A stretch of DNA of 64,000 nucleotides from Oegoconia quadripuncta. Lineage: Eukaryota > Arthropoda > Insecta > Lepidoptera > Autostichidae. A program made the translations under genes and the position numbers. Location: assembly GCA_949316235.1 (NCBI GenBank), contig OX438754.1:8107501-8171500 (forward strand), in the 5' to 3' direction. Shown here one piece after another: positions 1-11,040 of the stretch. Every line of letters starts with the position of its first letter. Positions within the stretch are counted from its first letter, which is position 1. Below the pieces are notes generated by a model that worked only from the letters and a program-made list of their open reading frames with translations, was not told where the DNA came from and made no database searches.

Positions 1-2073
1 GAGATACCTAATTATAAAGAGGAAATATTTAGAAGGGAATTCGAGCAAGCTGTAAGTATACTATACATACATACATAACGTCACGACCTTTATCCCAATT
101 GTGGTGGTAAGAGATATCCCAAACATTGGCGTTTGGGTGTACCAATCATTGAAAGATTAATGCTTGAAACACCTTCCACTGTACCTTCGAAATGTATAGA
201 TATGTGAGCTCATCATCGCCACCGTTAAAACGTGCAAGTCTATGGATGTTTCTTGGGGGAATACCCTTAGTCGCCTTTTATGATACCCACGGGCAGAGAC
301 GGCTTGGTTTTATTCTTTTTACGTGGCAAAACCAAATTTATACAGGTTGTGATTAATGTCGTGCATATCCTGTAATCAAAAAAATCAAACTCTTTTACAA
401 ACTATACATCGTTTTCCCACACCACTTAGAAAAAGTGTAATACCTAAATAGCTTTGATGAGGGTTATTTTTCAGAATTCACGATTATAAAAAAAGTGGCC
501 GTTTTTATTATCAATAATTTTAAATTGTCGAAAAAAACCTTAATTAAATCTATTTAGGTAAACTAGGTAGGCTTTTCGAGAGCAAGGCAGAGCAATATTT
601 TTGATTTTATCCTTCTCAAATTCCAGGTGATCCATTTTTTTTGCGATTTTATGATTGGTCCCGTAGCATTTGTTCTGTACGATAATTTTCGTACCCGTAA
701 AATTTTCAACACTGATTAAAATACTCCGTACATTTTGATTTTCGTAACTACAAAAAAGAAAAATTTAATTGCAAAAAAAATAACTTTCCACAATGTAAGA
801 AATAAGAAATGCTTATTTTTGACACTAGTACACTACAGTAAAAATTATGTAACAATTTTAACAGTCCGTGTTTGTGGGCGACCTACATTCACTGGAGTAT
901 TAATATTGTTTCATTTAATTTCAGATAAATGACAGTCATCACTCTGCTGGACCAATAAAAAAGGTGAAGAGATTCAGAAGTGCCTTCACAACGGAACAAG
1001 TAAACTATCTGGAGAAGGAGTTTCGGAAATACCCTTATATTGGTAATGCTCGACGTAAAGACGTAGCCAACGTATTAGACATTCCTGAAAGGGCTGTAAA
1101 AATTTGGTTCCAAAATAGAAGGATGAAAGAAAAGAAAGATGCCACAAATAAAGAACCCGATATCGGTGAACAAAAACAAGGTTTGGAAATTGCTAACGAT
1201 CAACTAAATAATTTGAGTATCACTCAATTAGCTAACAAGCAACGATCATTACCGATACTTTCAGTAACTGAGGAAGAGAAGATGAATAATGATAAGGACT
1301 TAGCAAATGATTTAACAACGAAACCAACTGACTCGGCCTCGACCCGCGGTAGTCGGTCGTATAAAGATTTATCATGCAATAAAGAAGTTGAGGCTAAATT
1401 AAAGGTAGATAAAGTTTCTGCAATTATTAAAAGTTGTGGAATGAGTGAAACTAATTCTTCAGCCGAATTTTCTATTGAGCTATTAAAAAAATACAAACAT
1501 GAATGTGATGGTATCAAAGAAGAAAATACGATGAAGAAAGCTGTAGATAATTCCGATAGTAAGATTAAAGATAGTTTAAGTTCTTTGGTGGGCCCAATGC
1601 ATTTGAAGATTGATGAGCACAAGCCACAATTTACTTCATATTCCCCAATATCGCCCATGCCCCAAGATTTATCTTCATGCCAAACAAATGCATCACAGTT
1701 GCAACAACGTGTATGTAACAAATCAGCTTCAATACCACCTACCAACACTGACTCAGTTGACAATCCTGACATTCCTCTTTATTTAAGGGGATTTTATACA
1801 CAGCCTTACTTGCCGCCTGGAAATATGATTTGGAAGCCAGTAAATATAGCTCCAGTCATGCCACCTAGTATTGCAACATTATCACTTCCGAGTAACTCTG
1901 GAACATTGCCTCTTGGACAACAACATTTGTCTAGACGAAACTGCAACTGCGACTGCCATTTGAAGGCCTTTTCTAGTCCCTTAGTCTTTCAACAGAATAG
2001 TCATAATCCACAAGTGCAATATGTGATTACTGCTGTACCATGTCAGAATAATACAAAGTTTGGAATTCATTAG
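1..2073 (+). CDS. Shx: Shx-type (zen-derived) homeobox protein, 5' partial
   Basis: Two exons are visible: 1..51, which enters from before the window, and 925..2073. The donor at 52 reads gtaagt. The acceptor at 923-924 follows a T-rich tract, and the intron is phase 0. Exon 2 is open from 925 to TAG 2071-2073; the first in-frame ATG-like codon near 964 is really GTG, so translation must start upstream. The homeodomain starts near residue 13 of exon 2. It has F8, L16, F20, W48, F49, Q50, N51, R53 and M54, so DNA binding should be intact. The ~310-residue tail has no known domain. It is Ser/Lys-rich, then Pro-rich, with a small Cys/His cluster (N-C-N-C-D-C-H) near the end. This is the only copy on the plus strand; all other Shx copies and zen are on minus. 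Unlike them, its homeobox intron is phase 0 and no Trp is seen in the visible part of exon 1. It is very probably an Shx gene; which paralogue is open. Confidence 0.86.
61..360 (+). repeat. interspersed repeat in the Shx intron
   Basis: A block with a conserved 5' motif (acgtcacgacctttatccc) and a conserved 3' part ending in cgccttttatgatacccacggg and an agagacggcttgg-like tail. Recognisable relatives lie at 8785-9090, 35490-35935 and 44785-45035, all in the same orientation, and a 3' scrap lies at 50355-50470. No coding potential is seen. It is probably a non-autonomous retroelement or LINE 3' region; the class is not certain. Confidence 0.7.
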
Positions 2074-2450
2074 GTACATAATTATATGGTGTATAACGTA
2101 TCTAGACTATAAACCGCAGTCTCTAATATGTCTGCGTAATGAATCGATTTCAATGTGAGCTGAGTCTCATTACGGTGCGTCTCACAAAGTAGTCTGGTCG
2201 AGTTTGTTTTGATGTGGTACAATAAAAATTTAATTCGCTAACACAATGTGCAATGTTATGAGGTCAGTAAAATTGTTTTGTGAATAAATTGTCAAATAAG
2301 TAACTGTAAGATATCTGTAAATAATTTACGTAATTACGAACTGTGATAAAAAGTTTTACGTGTAATGGTTGTTTTTGATGATATTATCAATTTCATCGGT
2401 CTGTTATTAATGTAATTTTGTTTATTCTATTTTTGTTATATTTGGTGTTT

Positions 2451-2456
2451 AATAAA
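2451..2456 (+). terminator. candidate polyadenylation signal of the plus-strand Shx gene
   Basis: AATAAA lies ~380 nt after the stop codon of the 1..2073 gene. Earlier AATAAA hexamers occur at 2221 and 2283. Which one is used cannot be told from sequence. Confidence 0.4.
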
Positions 2457-2459
2457 TAA

Positions 2460-4190
2460 TATAAAAACTTTAAAATTATATCAACATGTTTTATTATATG
2501 TTGTCTACATATAATAGTTACTTAATTAACTTACTAAGTTACTAAGTTTAATAACTATACTTATAGTTGATATTTTTGGAAAGTTATAGTCAAGAAAAGC
2601 TAGTAGTTAGATATAGTAAGCTAGGTAGATAACTAGATCCAAAACGAAGTAGCAATGTGTTCAATTTAAAAAAATGTTACTAAACTAAAATATTCTCTAT
2701 AAGTAGATATTAAACTTATTACTTTCTTCAAGTTAAACTATTAATAGATTTATTTCATTCTTTAAATTTTATATTATTAATTTATATAATAGGCAATAAA
2801 TATTTTATATTATTAAATGTTCACATCCTCGTAGTTTTTTATATTACATACAATTATAGAAAACTACGTTTTTTAAACAGACTTCAAAACCGATTAGGAT
2901 ATTAGACGGTATTTTGTTTACCATATCTCTTGCATTCATAATTAAATAATTGCTTTATTATGAACATTTAGGGTGTCCAGTGTAAATTTGTTTAAGATCC
3001 ATTGCACTCCAGAGATGTGTGCCGAACGGAACCCTAATGAAGTGAAGTCTGTTATTGTTAAGTCACATTAACGAGCAATAAATAAATTAATACATTAGGT
3101 ATATCACAAATGGCCAAGGTCAGGAGGTGTATAAACTAAAACTTAGCTACATTTGAAGAACTTAAATAATAACAAAAACGATATATTTTATTAAATTATA
3201 ATGTATGTATATTGTATACATAAACATATATTACAGCAGGGCTTTGACAATTTGAACACTGTACCCTTATTTATATTTTATGTTGCTGAAAACCTCCCGG
3301 TAACTACAGACTTTACAAAATAATTGCTTTATTTATGAAGAACAAAACAAAGGACTAAGAGGACATTCCATGCAGCTATCACTCTAATCAAGTGCAAGCA
3401 ATCCTAAACACCACTTCCTATCAAACCGAGTAGTGAAAGTGTGAAACAAATTACCAGAGTCAGTGATCAGTGCACCTGCGGTGAACTCTTCCAAAAACAG
3501 TCTGGACAAATATTTAAAAATATAATTAGACCAAACACAAGTGGAGTGATATACACGCCTCAGCTTAAGGCTGCTAGTATATTATTAATAAAAATAATTT
3601 CAAAAAATGGAATGCTTCGTGATCCGTACAGGGTATACATATTTGGTGTTCGTTTTATCAAAGCTCTGCTGTATATATGATCCCATAGGACATTCTTTTT
3701 GCACTGAGTTTGACCCTTAAGAGTACACACAGTAGACCATACTATCACTCATATAAATGTGAGGCAACGTTGATTTTTTTTTCGCGATTCCAGAACTGAT
3801 CTCCAAATAACAGTTGTTGAATTTAATGATCTGAGTCAGCCTATAAAGGATCGTAACTATGCTTATATGAATGAACCCTTACAATATACCTTACGTGAAA
3901 ATGAGTTCTCATACAGTTTGTCTCGAGGGAAGGGTGTCAAAGAAAGGTGCATTTACATACATTTCGAGCAAGAAGCATCGCGTTTTAAGTGATTTATTAA
4001 TTAAACGACGTCAAACACAACACCCGCCCCTTTTTCACATGGGTTTTATAAATACATTAATGCGACTTTCGTCGCAAGCTTGCAATGTAAATGCAGCCTT
4101 AAATTTTAATTAACATTTAGCTATTCATTTTATATCTCCAAAATGTTTGTTGATAAGTAATTAAGCAGGGTTTGATAAATAATATAGTAA
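2460..4190. other. AT-rich intergenic stretch
   Basis: No homeobox exon, RNA gene or dated repeat is recognised. The short open frames near 3441-3680 and 3871-4113 have no domain, no splice support and ordinary AT-rich composition, so they are not called. Confidence 0.5.
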
Positions 4191-4194
4191 TATA

Positions 4195-4516
4195 CCGGAT
4201 GAGTTTTTTTACCGTAAGGAAAAAAAGGGCATATTAGGAAAGTGAAATAGTTATTGGCATATGTAGTTTAATATTTTTTACGCACGCGCCGGCCTTATAT
4301 TGATATGCGACTGGCGGGAATCGTAGGGTTTCTATTATGCGAAATTTATTTGGGACTCCTATTTTCTCCAAATATTCTTTAATTAAAAAAAATACACAAT
4401 TAACTCTTTATTCGATGATGGTTTTGAAAAAAGAATTAAACTAACTATGCAAATATATGCTATTTCACTTACCTTATATGCCCTATTTTTTCCTTACGGT
4501 AAAAAAACTCATCCGG
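4195..4516. mobile_element. MITE with ~58 bp terminal inverted repeats
   Basis: The ends are near-perfect inverted copies. The left end starts ccggatgagtttttttacc and runs to a gtgaaatag motif at ~4250; the right end mirrors it from ~4457 to 4516. TA lies directly outside each end, consistent with a TA target-site duplication (Tc/mariner-like). There is no open frame inside. A second, more diverged copy is at 43753-44121 and a single end is at 39307-39380. Confidence 0.88.
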
Positions 4517-4712
4517 TATAGTTAAATTCAGATCATCGTATTCTTGACCTGTTCCCAAAAATTTCAATATTTATAGTCGAAAAGAGTTAATTTTGTAAAA
4601 AACAGTACCTACCAAGCAACCTCGGTAGGTGTAGCAAAGTTAATGGAAATCGGGAATAATTGTATGCGAATATCAAAGGTTATTTCCTAATTAAATAACA
4701 ATTATCAAAATG

Positions 4713-7700
4713 TTATTTAAGGTAACTTATATCAAATGTATTACCCGACCAATACTCGTTAGCGCATTCGTATTGAGCTCCTACACTGTCAAAATACTCA
4801 GCGCCATTAGGATAATAGTGGGTATCGTAGACATTGGTATCATTTCTGAACGAAAAATTCGCTGGTACTGCATTTGGCATTCCGTGATTATATTCTACCT
4901 TAGGCGGAACACAGCCATTATTGTAATTATGATAATGATATTGAGTGAACTCTGTAACATCACTTGCAACTTGCTGGTTAACTTGATCTGTTCGACCTGT
5001 TTGAAGAGGCGATATCGAAATATTTACATAGCTTTCAGATGAGGATTCGCTACTGGATTCAGACGAGTCTCTCTTCTCTTTCATTCTTCTATTCTGGAAC
5101 CAGATTTTGATGACTTTCTCATCGATGTTTAACGTGTGGGATAATTCTCGGCGGTATTGTGCGTTGATGTACTTATTTTGAGTGTAAATTTTCTCTAAAG
5201 CGCACAGTTGATCTGTAGTGAATGATGTACGGGCGCGCTTGGGTTTTTTTCTCTTTATTTCTCTGACTGCAAGAAAAAACAGTAAGCTTTGGTTGGTTAG
5301 TTGTTCATGCATTATAATAGATATTCGTGTAGTTCGTGAACCATCTGTTACTCATAATATAAATCTAGTTGCTTAGTATAAAACTACACGTTTTCAAGTG
5401 ATAATCTTTATCCTACGAAATAAATATTTTTTGACTTTGACTTTACATGGCACTGTGTATGTCCAGTCGTTTAACTTTTAAACTGTTGGGTATCAATGTT
5501 TTTGTGGGAAGAATAATAAGCAGTAAATAATAAAATGTTAGCGTTCCACTTCCCTACATACTATTCTAAGGACGTGCCTATTGTGTTGATTATTATATAT
5601 CTACATATTTATTATAGTATACATTCTAGAATAAAAAAATATACAGCAAGTAATTATCTTGTTGTTATAAAATCTTATACTAATATTATAAATGCGAAAG
5701 TTTGGATGTTTGTTTGTTTGTTTGTTGCTCAATCATGACGAAACGGATGAACGAATTTGGATGAAATTTGGCATATAGGTAGAACAAACCCTGGATTGAA
5801 ACATAGGATATTTTTATCCCGATAAAGTGAGTAGTTCCCGCGGGATAAACAAATTTCCGCGATAAAGTTTTTCTACTCAAGCGAAGCCGCGGGCGGAAAG
5901 CTAGTTAGTCATAATTTTACTATTGCATCTGAGTAAATTTGAGTGGAGTTTTTGAGAAGTGGACCTACTGCGAATAAAGAATATATATTATTCCTACTAT
6001 GCACACTAGTTGTAACTTAAATCTTTTCGGACATACCTATTGAAGTTTGCTGATATTCTGGCCAAATCCTCGTCATTGGTCTATTATCCCAGCAAGTTGC
6101 CTGTGAATAAGCAAAATGATTGAATGGCAATTGGCAATGGCGTCACTGTTACCTGTGGCTATTACAACACCGCGAAAATGCGATAAGTGGGTCTAGAGGA
6201 TGCACTTTAACCAGAGCGAATGACACAATAGATTTATAAGACGACCTGTTTGGTGTAGTGGTGCTACTATACCAAAAGGTCGCGGGTTCGAATCCCGCTA
6301 GGGGCATATGTTTATATGATGAATACGGACATGTGTACCCGAGTTATGGTTGTTTTTCATTATGTATTTGTATTTGTGTAGTGTATCAACCATCTGGTAT
6401 CCACAACACAAGCCAGTTGCTTAGCGTGAACTAGATGGCGCTGTCTGTATATGTCCAAGGATAGTTATTATTATTATTTTATTATAAAGGTATATAAAAG
6501 TGCTTTGGTACAAAAGTATGCCTATGTAGATATAGCCTCGATTCTATAAATACGTGGGCATATTTATAGGTACCTACAATCTTAGAAAATCTGTTGTTTT
6601 TTTTTATATAGCTTAGAAACGTCTTGTAATTACCGGATCGAGATGAACAAATTCTCTTTATTTTATAACCTTCTTTATATTTATTTAGCTTGCAATGTTC
6701 GTATGTAGGTAAGTAAGTTGTCTGTTTCAAAATTTAAACCTATTTTCCAAACACTTGTTGGTATTTGATTGAGCTGAAATTTGGCATATTTATGTAAGAT
6801 CGGTGACAATGCAATATCTGATCTGATGATGGAGCCGGGATGTAGGGACTGGAATTCCCTGATGGCAAATGGCCAGATATTCGAATTTGGGCTGGCTTGT
6901 TTCATTACCATGATCACTTTCCATTACTCATGATGACGAGGGTCCTGTACCTGAAGATGTAGTAAGATTACTACATCTTCAGGTACTTTACATTACATTA
7001 CAGGGACTTTACATTACTCAGTCTTTGTACTAGAATAATATGATGAATATGTGATAATCGTTAAAAATACTTTTAAAAACATGCTTTTAATATTCCATCT
7101 TGATTCATCATCATCATGGGGGACGTTTATGTTCAGCAGTGGACGTCCTGTGGTTAATATGATGATGACGAGCATTAAATGCTTGTTAACTGACTTCAAA
7201 AAAGAGAAGGTTCTCAATCCGGCCATTTTAATGTTTTAAGTATTTTTAATGTCGAATACTTATTCCACCGTCACCCTTCCATCTTCGGACCACTAGGCGT
7301 GGGGAGGGATTCCACCCGTATATAGTTAATATACCGAACATTCGCACTAAGAAGTTCGATTCTTCATTCATCATCCGAACAGCCAAGGCATGGAACTCCC
7401 TTCCGGCGTCAGTCTTTCCTGAATCCTACAACCTTGGGAACTTCAAGAGCAGAGTGAATAGGCATTTACTGGGATCGCGTGCTTTATCTTCGACCACATC
7501 GTCACTTTCCATCAGGTGAGATTGTGGTCAAACGCGAATCCAGTCAATCTTAAAAAAAAACCTAATGTCGTTAAGCAAAGTTGTTTATTTATGAGTAGTA
7601 TTGAGTTTTTAAGCCGACTATTATTTTTGGTGGTTTTCCGTTATTTCGATACCTGCTGTTGCCAGCACCGTAATCACATATATTTAGTACATACATAATA

Positions 7701-7815
7701 TGAGAGGCTGCGATTATTAAATGACTCAAAACCTACTACAAACTGTATACTGATAACTCACCTCATTCAAGTTTGATAATGGAGTCAGGGGCGTCATCAG
7801 TACATTTGTAAACAT
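4713..7815 (-). CDS. Shx: Shx homeobox protein, three exons, 223 aa, apparently intact
   Basis: Proposed exons in reading order are 7815..7762, 6100..6037 and 5266..4713. Together they make 672 nt, an exact 224 codons. Exon 1 is short: start ATG at 7815, or the in-frame ATG at 7797, with an in-frame TAG upstream and a GAG|GTGAGT donor. Exon 2 is a 64-nt microexon (acceptor CACAG, donor GTATGT). Its Trp is followed by eight residues and a phase-1 intron. Exon 3 (acceptor CTTGCAG) gives V-R-E-I and then the homeodomain with F8, L16, Y20, W48, F49, N51, R53 and M54. The homeodomain is followed by a Ser/Glu acidic tract (three S-S-E-S-type repeats) and an Asn/Tyr-rich tail ending in a Trp/Tyr-rich C terminus. 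Divergence from zen is large, typical of fast-evolving Shx genes. The homeobox exon is certain; the two 5' exons rest on splice signals and phase agreement. Confidence 0.88.
5684..5905 (+). repeat. common interspersed repeat (RTE/SINE-like tail family)
   Basis: It lies in intron 2 of the 4713-7815 Shx gene. It has the signature attataaatgcgaaagtttg, then a (TTTG)n run, a block around ccgataaagtgagtagttcc, and an end near aagccgcgggcggaaagc. Reverse-oriented relatives occur at 54318-54540, 59600-59812, 59813-60012 and, more diverged, 61485-61685. Confidence 0.75.
6037..6100 (-). other. microexon of the 4713-7815 Shx gene
   Basis: This 64-nt exon has a CACAG acceptor and an AG|GTATGT donor. 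It enters at phase 0 and leaves at phase 1. The last Trp is followed by P-E-Y-Q-Q-T-S-I and a split Val codon. The same Trp-plus-eight, phase-1 layout is seen in zen (34308-34347) and the type-A Shx gene (22312-22363). The Trp is a plausible remnant of the Hox hexapeptide (inference). Confidence 0.82.
6240..6483 (+). mobile_element. tRNA-derived SINE, family 1
   Basis: The head carries a tRNA-like A box (tggtgtagtggt) and B box (ggttcgaatcc). A conserved body follows (atgaatacggacatgtgtacc; ccatctggtatccacaacac; agatggcgctgt) and an ATT-rich 3' end. Other copies lie at 13156-13440, 38955-39200 and 57858-58145 on plus, and at 36060-36325, 46785-47068 and 13770-13995 (diverged) on minus. It lies in intron 1 of the Shx gene. 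Confidence 0.9.
6760..6960 (+). repeat. interspersed repeat
   Basis: The block containing ttgattgagctgaaatttgg and gatgatggagccgggatgta recurs at 29215-29375 on plus and, shorter, on minus near 25360-25445. Class not recognised. Confidence 0.6.
7270..7556 (+). mobile_element. 3' end of a LINE (RT tail fragment)
   Basis: The plus strand encodes a degraded tail of the type R-T-A-K-A-W-N-S-L-P-A-S-V-F-P-E-S-Y-N, followed by F-K-S-R-V-N-R-H-L. This is the usual C-terminal end of insect non-LTR retrotransposon RT proteins. The DNA end is agattgtggtcaaacgcg. Copies are at 25960-26210, 30385-30510, 45935-46220 and 60095-60285 (minus) and 62365-62560 (plus). All are 5'-truncated. Confidence 0.85.
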
Positions 7816-8037
7816 AATTGTGCACTAACAATTCATTAACACTTGATAAGTAACACGTTAAACGGGCACGGCACTGCCTGCGCTGACGAAATGAAAGATG
7901 GCCACTCCGGGTATTGCTTTTAATTTTAAAACTACCCTCGTTCTGCACAATATGATGTATTTTGACAATATGAATTGCTATCTATCAATTACGTATCACT
8001 TTATAAGTATCTTGGTTTACTTTTGCATTCGTAAGTT

Positions 8038-8100
8038 TACAATACAATACAATACAAATACACTTTATTGCACAACAGAAAAGAAAATACAGTTTCAGAA
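8038..8100. repeat. transposon-end-like sequence truncating the type-A Shx copy
   Basis: A short (acaat)n run is followed by cactttattgcacaacagaa. A related motif appears in reverse at about 63515-63545. It abuts the end of Shx homology in the 8116-8603 pseudogene. I infer a retroelement 3' end. Confidence 0.5.
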
Positions 8101-8115
8101 AAGTAACTTTAGTAT

Positions 8116-8603
8116 TGTAATTTCTCTCACGGCATGTTCTTCGAATGTGATGAACCCTAACTCTTTGGCTCTTTGATTTAGCTCGGATACGATATCATCC
8201 AAAGCAGCAGAATTGGAATTATTGCAATTTTAGGCAGAGCAATGTCGATGACAATGACTATTTCTCTCACGGCATTTTCATCGATTGTGATGATCTCAAA
8301 ATCGTCGACATTCTGATTTAGCTTGGATACGATATCACCCAATGCAGCAGAATTGGAACTTTTGGAAGATTCTTCACTGGATTCATTGTGGTAAGGGTCG
8401 TTTTTCTTCGCTCGTACCTGGCGATTTTGAAACCAGACCTTCACAACACTGTCAGAAACTTGCAACTGGTACCAGGATTTGCCTCTCGTATTGCGTTTGC
8501 TTGCGACAGAACATTGTCTCCAAAACTTCAATTTCTTCGGTAGTGAACTTGTTCTTTTACGCTTGCTTTATTATGGCCTTACCGTTTATTGAGTTTGGTT
8601 TAT
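8116..8603 (-). pseudogene. type-A Shx pseudogene, homeobox exon with several indels
   Basis: The homeobox exon begins after an intact acceptor (GTTTCAG, 8606-8604) that is nearly identical to those of the other type-A copies. Against the 20652-23209 gene it has a 2-nt loss and a 1-nt loss in the N-terminal arm. It also has a deletion in helix 2 and a further 1-2 nt loss before helix 3, so the frame breaks repeatedly. Helix 3 still reads V-K-V-W-F-Q-N-R but continues Q-V-R-A-K-K. After the homeobox the Ser/Glu tract and L-D-D-I-like segment are present. The latter is tandemly duplicated (8116-8220 against 8259-8360). Exons 1-3 of the type-A gene are missing upstream. A dead copy; certain as Shx-derived. 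Confidence 0.9.
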
Positions 8604-8784
8604 CTGAAACAATGTATAAGATATTTATTTATATAGCAATAGCAACCGAGTAAATAGGGTAGATATTAAGGGTAGATAAGATTAATTTGATAAATTATTG
8701 GTAACTACAATTTGTTTGAGGTTAGCTCATCCTCAGTTCAAGGCGTACTCGTAAGCACGAGCCACCACTGAATCTATGAAATTA

Positions 8785-9090
8785 CATACATAACGTCACG
8801 ACATTTATCAAATGGGGTGGTCGGAGATATCCCATACAATAGTGTTTGGGTGTTCCAAACATTAAAAATGTAATGACTGAAACAACATCCACGGTTCACC
8901 TTATGAAATATACAGAAATACACACGTAACAGGGGGTGAGCCCATCGCTGTTGAAACGTTTAAATTTCAAACGTAGTTTAAACGTAGATGTTTTTGGGTG
9001 GAAAGTCCCTTAGTCATCTTTTACGACACCCACGTGAAGAGACGGGTTGATTCTATTCTATTTGAGTGCCGAAACACACAGCACAATCTG
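8785..9090 (+). repeat. interspersed repeat, same family as 61-360
   Basis: Shares the acgtcacgac start, the atatcccatacaat block and the cccttagtcatcttttacgacacc end with 61-360. It lies upstream of the type-A pseudogene homeobox exon, in what was its intron. Confidence 0.7.
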
Positions 9091-9530
9091 TGAAATTATT
9101 AGTGGAATTTCAATTATCCTTGGCTTTTATAAATGAACTGTGTCTGAACATTTGTTCAGACACAGTTGCTGAGGAAAAATTGGAAAGCAAGATAGTCACT
9201 TGTAAATATCCAAACCGCACCGCTACTTCGCCCGCATGCTGGACGCAAATTCGATAAACTTCGATGCAAATCCCATGATTTTGAGTACCTAAATAGTGGA
9301 AAGTTTCTACGCGATAATGGTCTAGCAGTATTTATTGCACACTGACTAAGATATTGGATTTTGTAACGGCTTTAATTTGATAGCTTCGGCACCAAATAAA
9401 TACATAAATAATCAACCTACGAGGATTATATACATTTTGTTTATCTGTGGTGAGAAGTCATAATCAATAAATATGCATATTGAATCAGTCTTAGCCTTAG
9501 CCTAATCTCTTCAACGAATAATTATTTTCG

Positions 9531-9836
9531 AATTTTGGTAGCACTTGTATAATAAAGGCATTTGCGAAGACGATTCCATTTAATTAGCAAGTGATTATAG
9601 GTACGCTTTCCCCGTTCCCTTTCTGTCTACAAGAAGTGGTAAGATAATTAGGTGACGGGGTAAACGTCAAAATGGCGGCGACGTCATCAGCACAAAGTAA
9701 CACTTTCTATTTTGTGTCATCGGCGACTTAATTAGGTGATCGTGTACTTGTTACCTGTTTTCGTAATTGTCATAATTCTCGGAATTGATCGAAGCTCACG
9801 GCAGTCAAGTTCGCAACGAAACTACTTATTTCATGT
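9531..9836 (-). promoter_or_regulatory. type-A Shx promoter-like block, copy 1
   Basis: Strongly similar to 17660-17955 and 23225-23440. In the 23.2 kb copy the block lies directly upstream of the first coding exon. Shared islands include ctttccccgttcc, a taattag-containing stretch, acggggtaaac, aaatggcggcg and gacgtcatc. TAATTA is a generic homeodomain site, GACGTCA is CRE-like and the gcggcg/ATGG motif resembles Pho/YY1 sites; these are motif matches only. In this copy the coding exons 1-3 are gone, so the block sits next to intron sequence. Confidence 0.6.
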
Positions 9837-10640
9837 TACAAAATTTTTTATCTGTGGATACAGTTGTACCAAAAATATTATATATTATATTATTGCGTTT
9901 TGTTTCACATCCTGCATAGCATTTTCAGGAATTCAATGATTATGACCGTTTTTGTTTAATTCACATCAAAGCTGCCAATATTAATTTAAGGTTTAATAAA
10001 ATAATGACATAGTATAAGATTAAGATAGCCTACGTAGTCTGCAAACCTACTTTGTGTCATCTTCGTCCTATGCTAACTAGTGGGGTCAGTCCGCAAGAAC
10101 GTTGACAAAAAAATATTACAATTGGAAAAATAAATATAACATGTATCAGATCACTTAAATATGCCTAAATTATTAAAATGTCTTTTCGCCATTCTCTGTG
10201 TTAAGAGGCAACTCACGCCATCTATGGAATTTCATGTAAACTCACATTTAGTAAGCAAAGGTACGGTGCATACACAGGCCAATTGGGTTCATATCATGAT
10301 TCGTACGAGTTCCGAAATGTTTTCATAAGACTTACAAATAAGTTATTTTGGAAAATAACTTGTCTTGTACCATTTTATTTAATTATGAAGTTATGGGAAG
10401 TTCATTTGGTTTGTATTAAGTATACTTAATTGTGTTGTGTAAATCTATGAAAGGATTGTATCAAGGTACCAACAAAAGCATTCTCTTAGTTTTATTACAC
10501 AACTTTACACACGTCTCTAGCCAGATGTCATAATATGGAATGGGAAGAGAAAATGAAACTTTGAAGATTTAAATATGATTTATTTACTTAAAATTAACAC
10601 AGAAACATACCAGTAAACAAAAGAAATTTGAAATTTGAAG
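9837..10640. other. intergenic stretch with no recognised element
   Basis: AT-rich and without a homeobox fragment, tRNA-like head or long open frame that I can support. Confidence 0.45.
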
Positions 10641-10649
10641 AAATAGTAC

Positions 10650-11040
10650 TTTGAAGGGTAAATTTTTCAAGTTAACGTGGATGGCCAAATCCGAAACTAC
10701 GAGGAATAGCGAAAAGTACTCACACTTGAGTCGCGGGCCCGATTTTGATGAAAACTAAAAAATGCATCATTGAATTTTTGAAATGAAAGTTTTTGAAAAT
10801 TATTCCTAGCTAAGAATCGAACCCGTTCATTTTGAAAAAAACAGACACTGTATTATTACTTCGATAGTGACGCTAATAAGGAACGAATTCTGGGAAGTAA
10901 TGAAATGACATACGGCAAACTTAAGGGAAGTTTTAATTTAAAATTTTTATTACATCTTAGCGGTTAAAGTCCACAGTAAAAGAAAAAATGTAAACATTTC
11001 GGATCCACGCCCTCTTGAAAAATTCACCCTGCATATAAAA
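10650..11040. mobile_element. possible inverted-repeat element
   Basis: A segment near 10655-10730 (ggtaaatttttcaagttaac, then gtggatgg..ccgaaac) is matched in reverse near 10975-11040 (ggatccacgccctcttgaaa, then aattcaccctgc). Arms of ~60-70 bp are diverged. This is consistent with an old MITE immediately downstream of the type-B pseudogene. Confidence 0.5.

Noticed and set aside
1224..1772. 182-codon minus-strand open frame inside the plus-strand Shx exon
   Set aside because: Antisense shadow of a recognised coding exon; no domain and no splice or promoter support.
6241..6310. tRNA-like sequences with A and B boxes (also 13160, 36240, 55400, 57860)
   Set aside because: They are heads of SINEs: each is followed by a shared non-tRNA body and lacks a paired acceptor stem.
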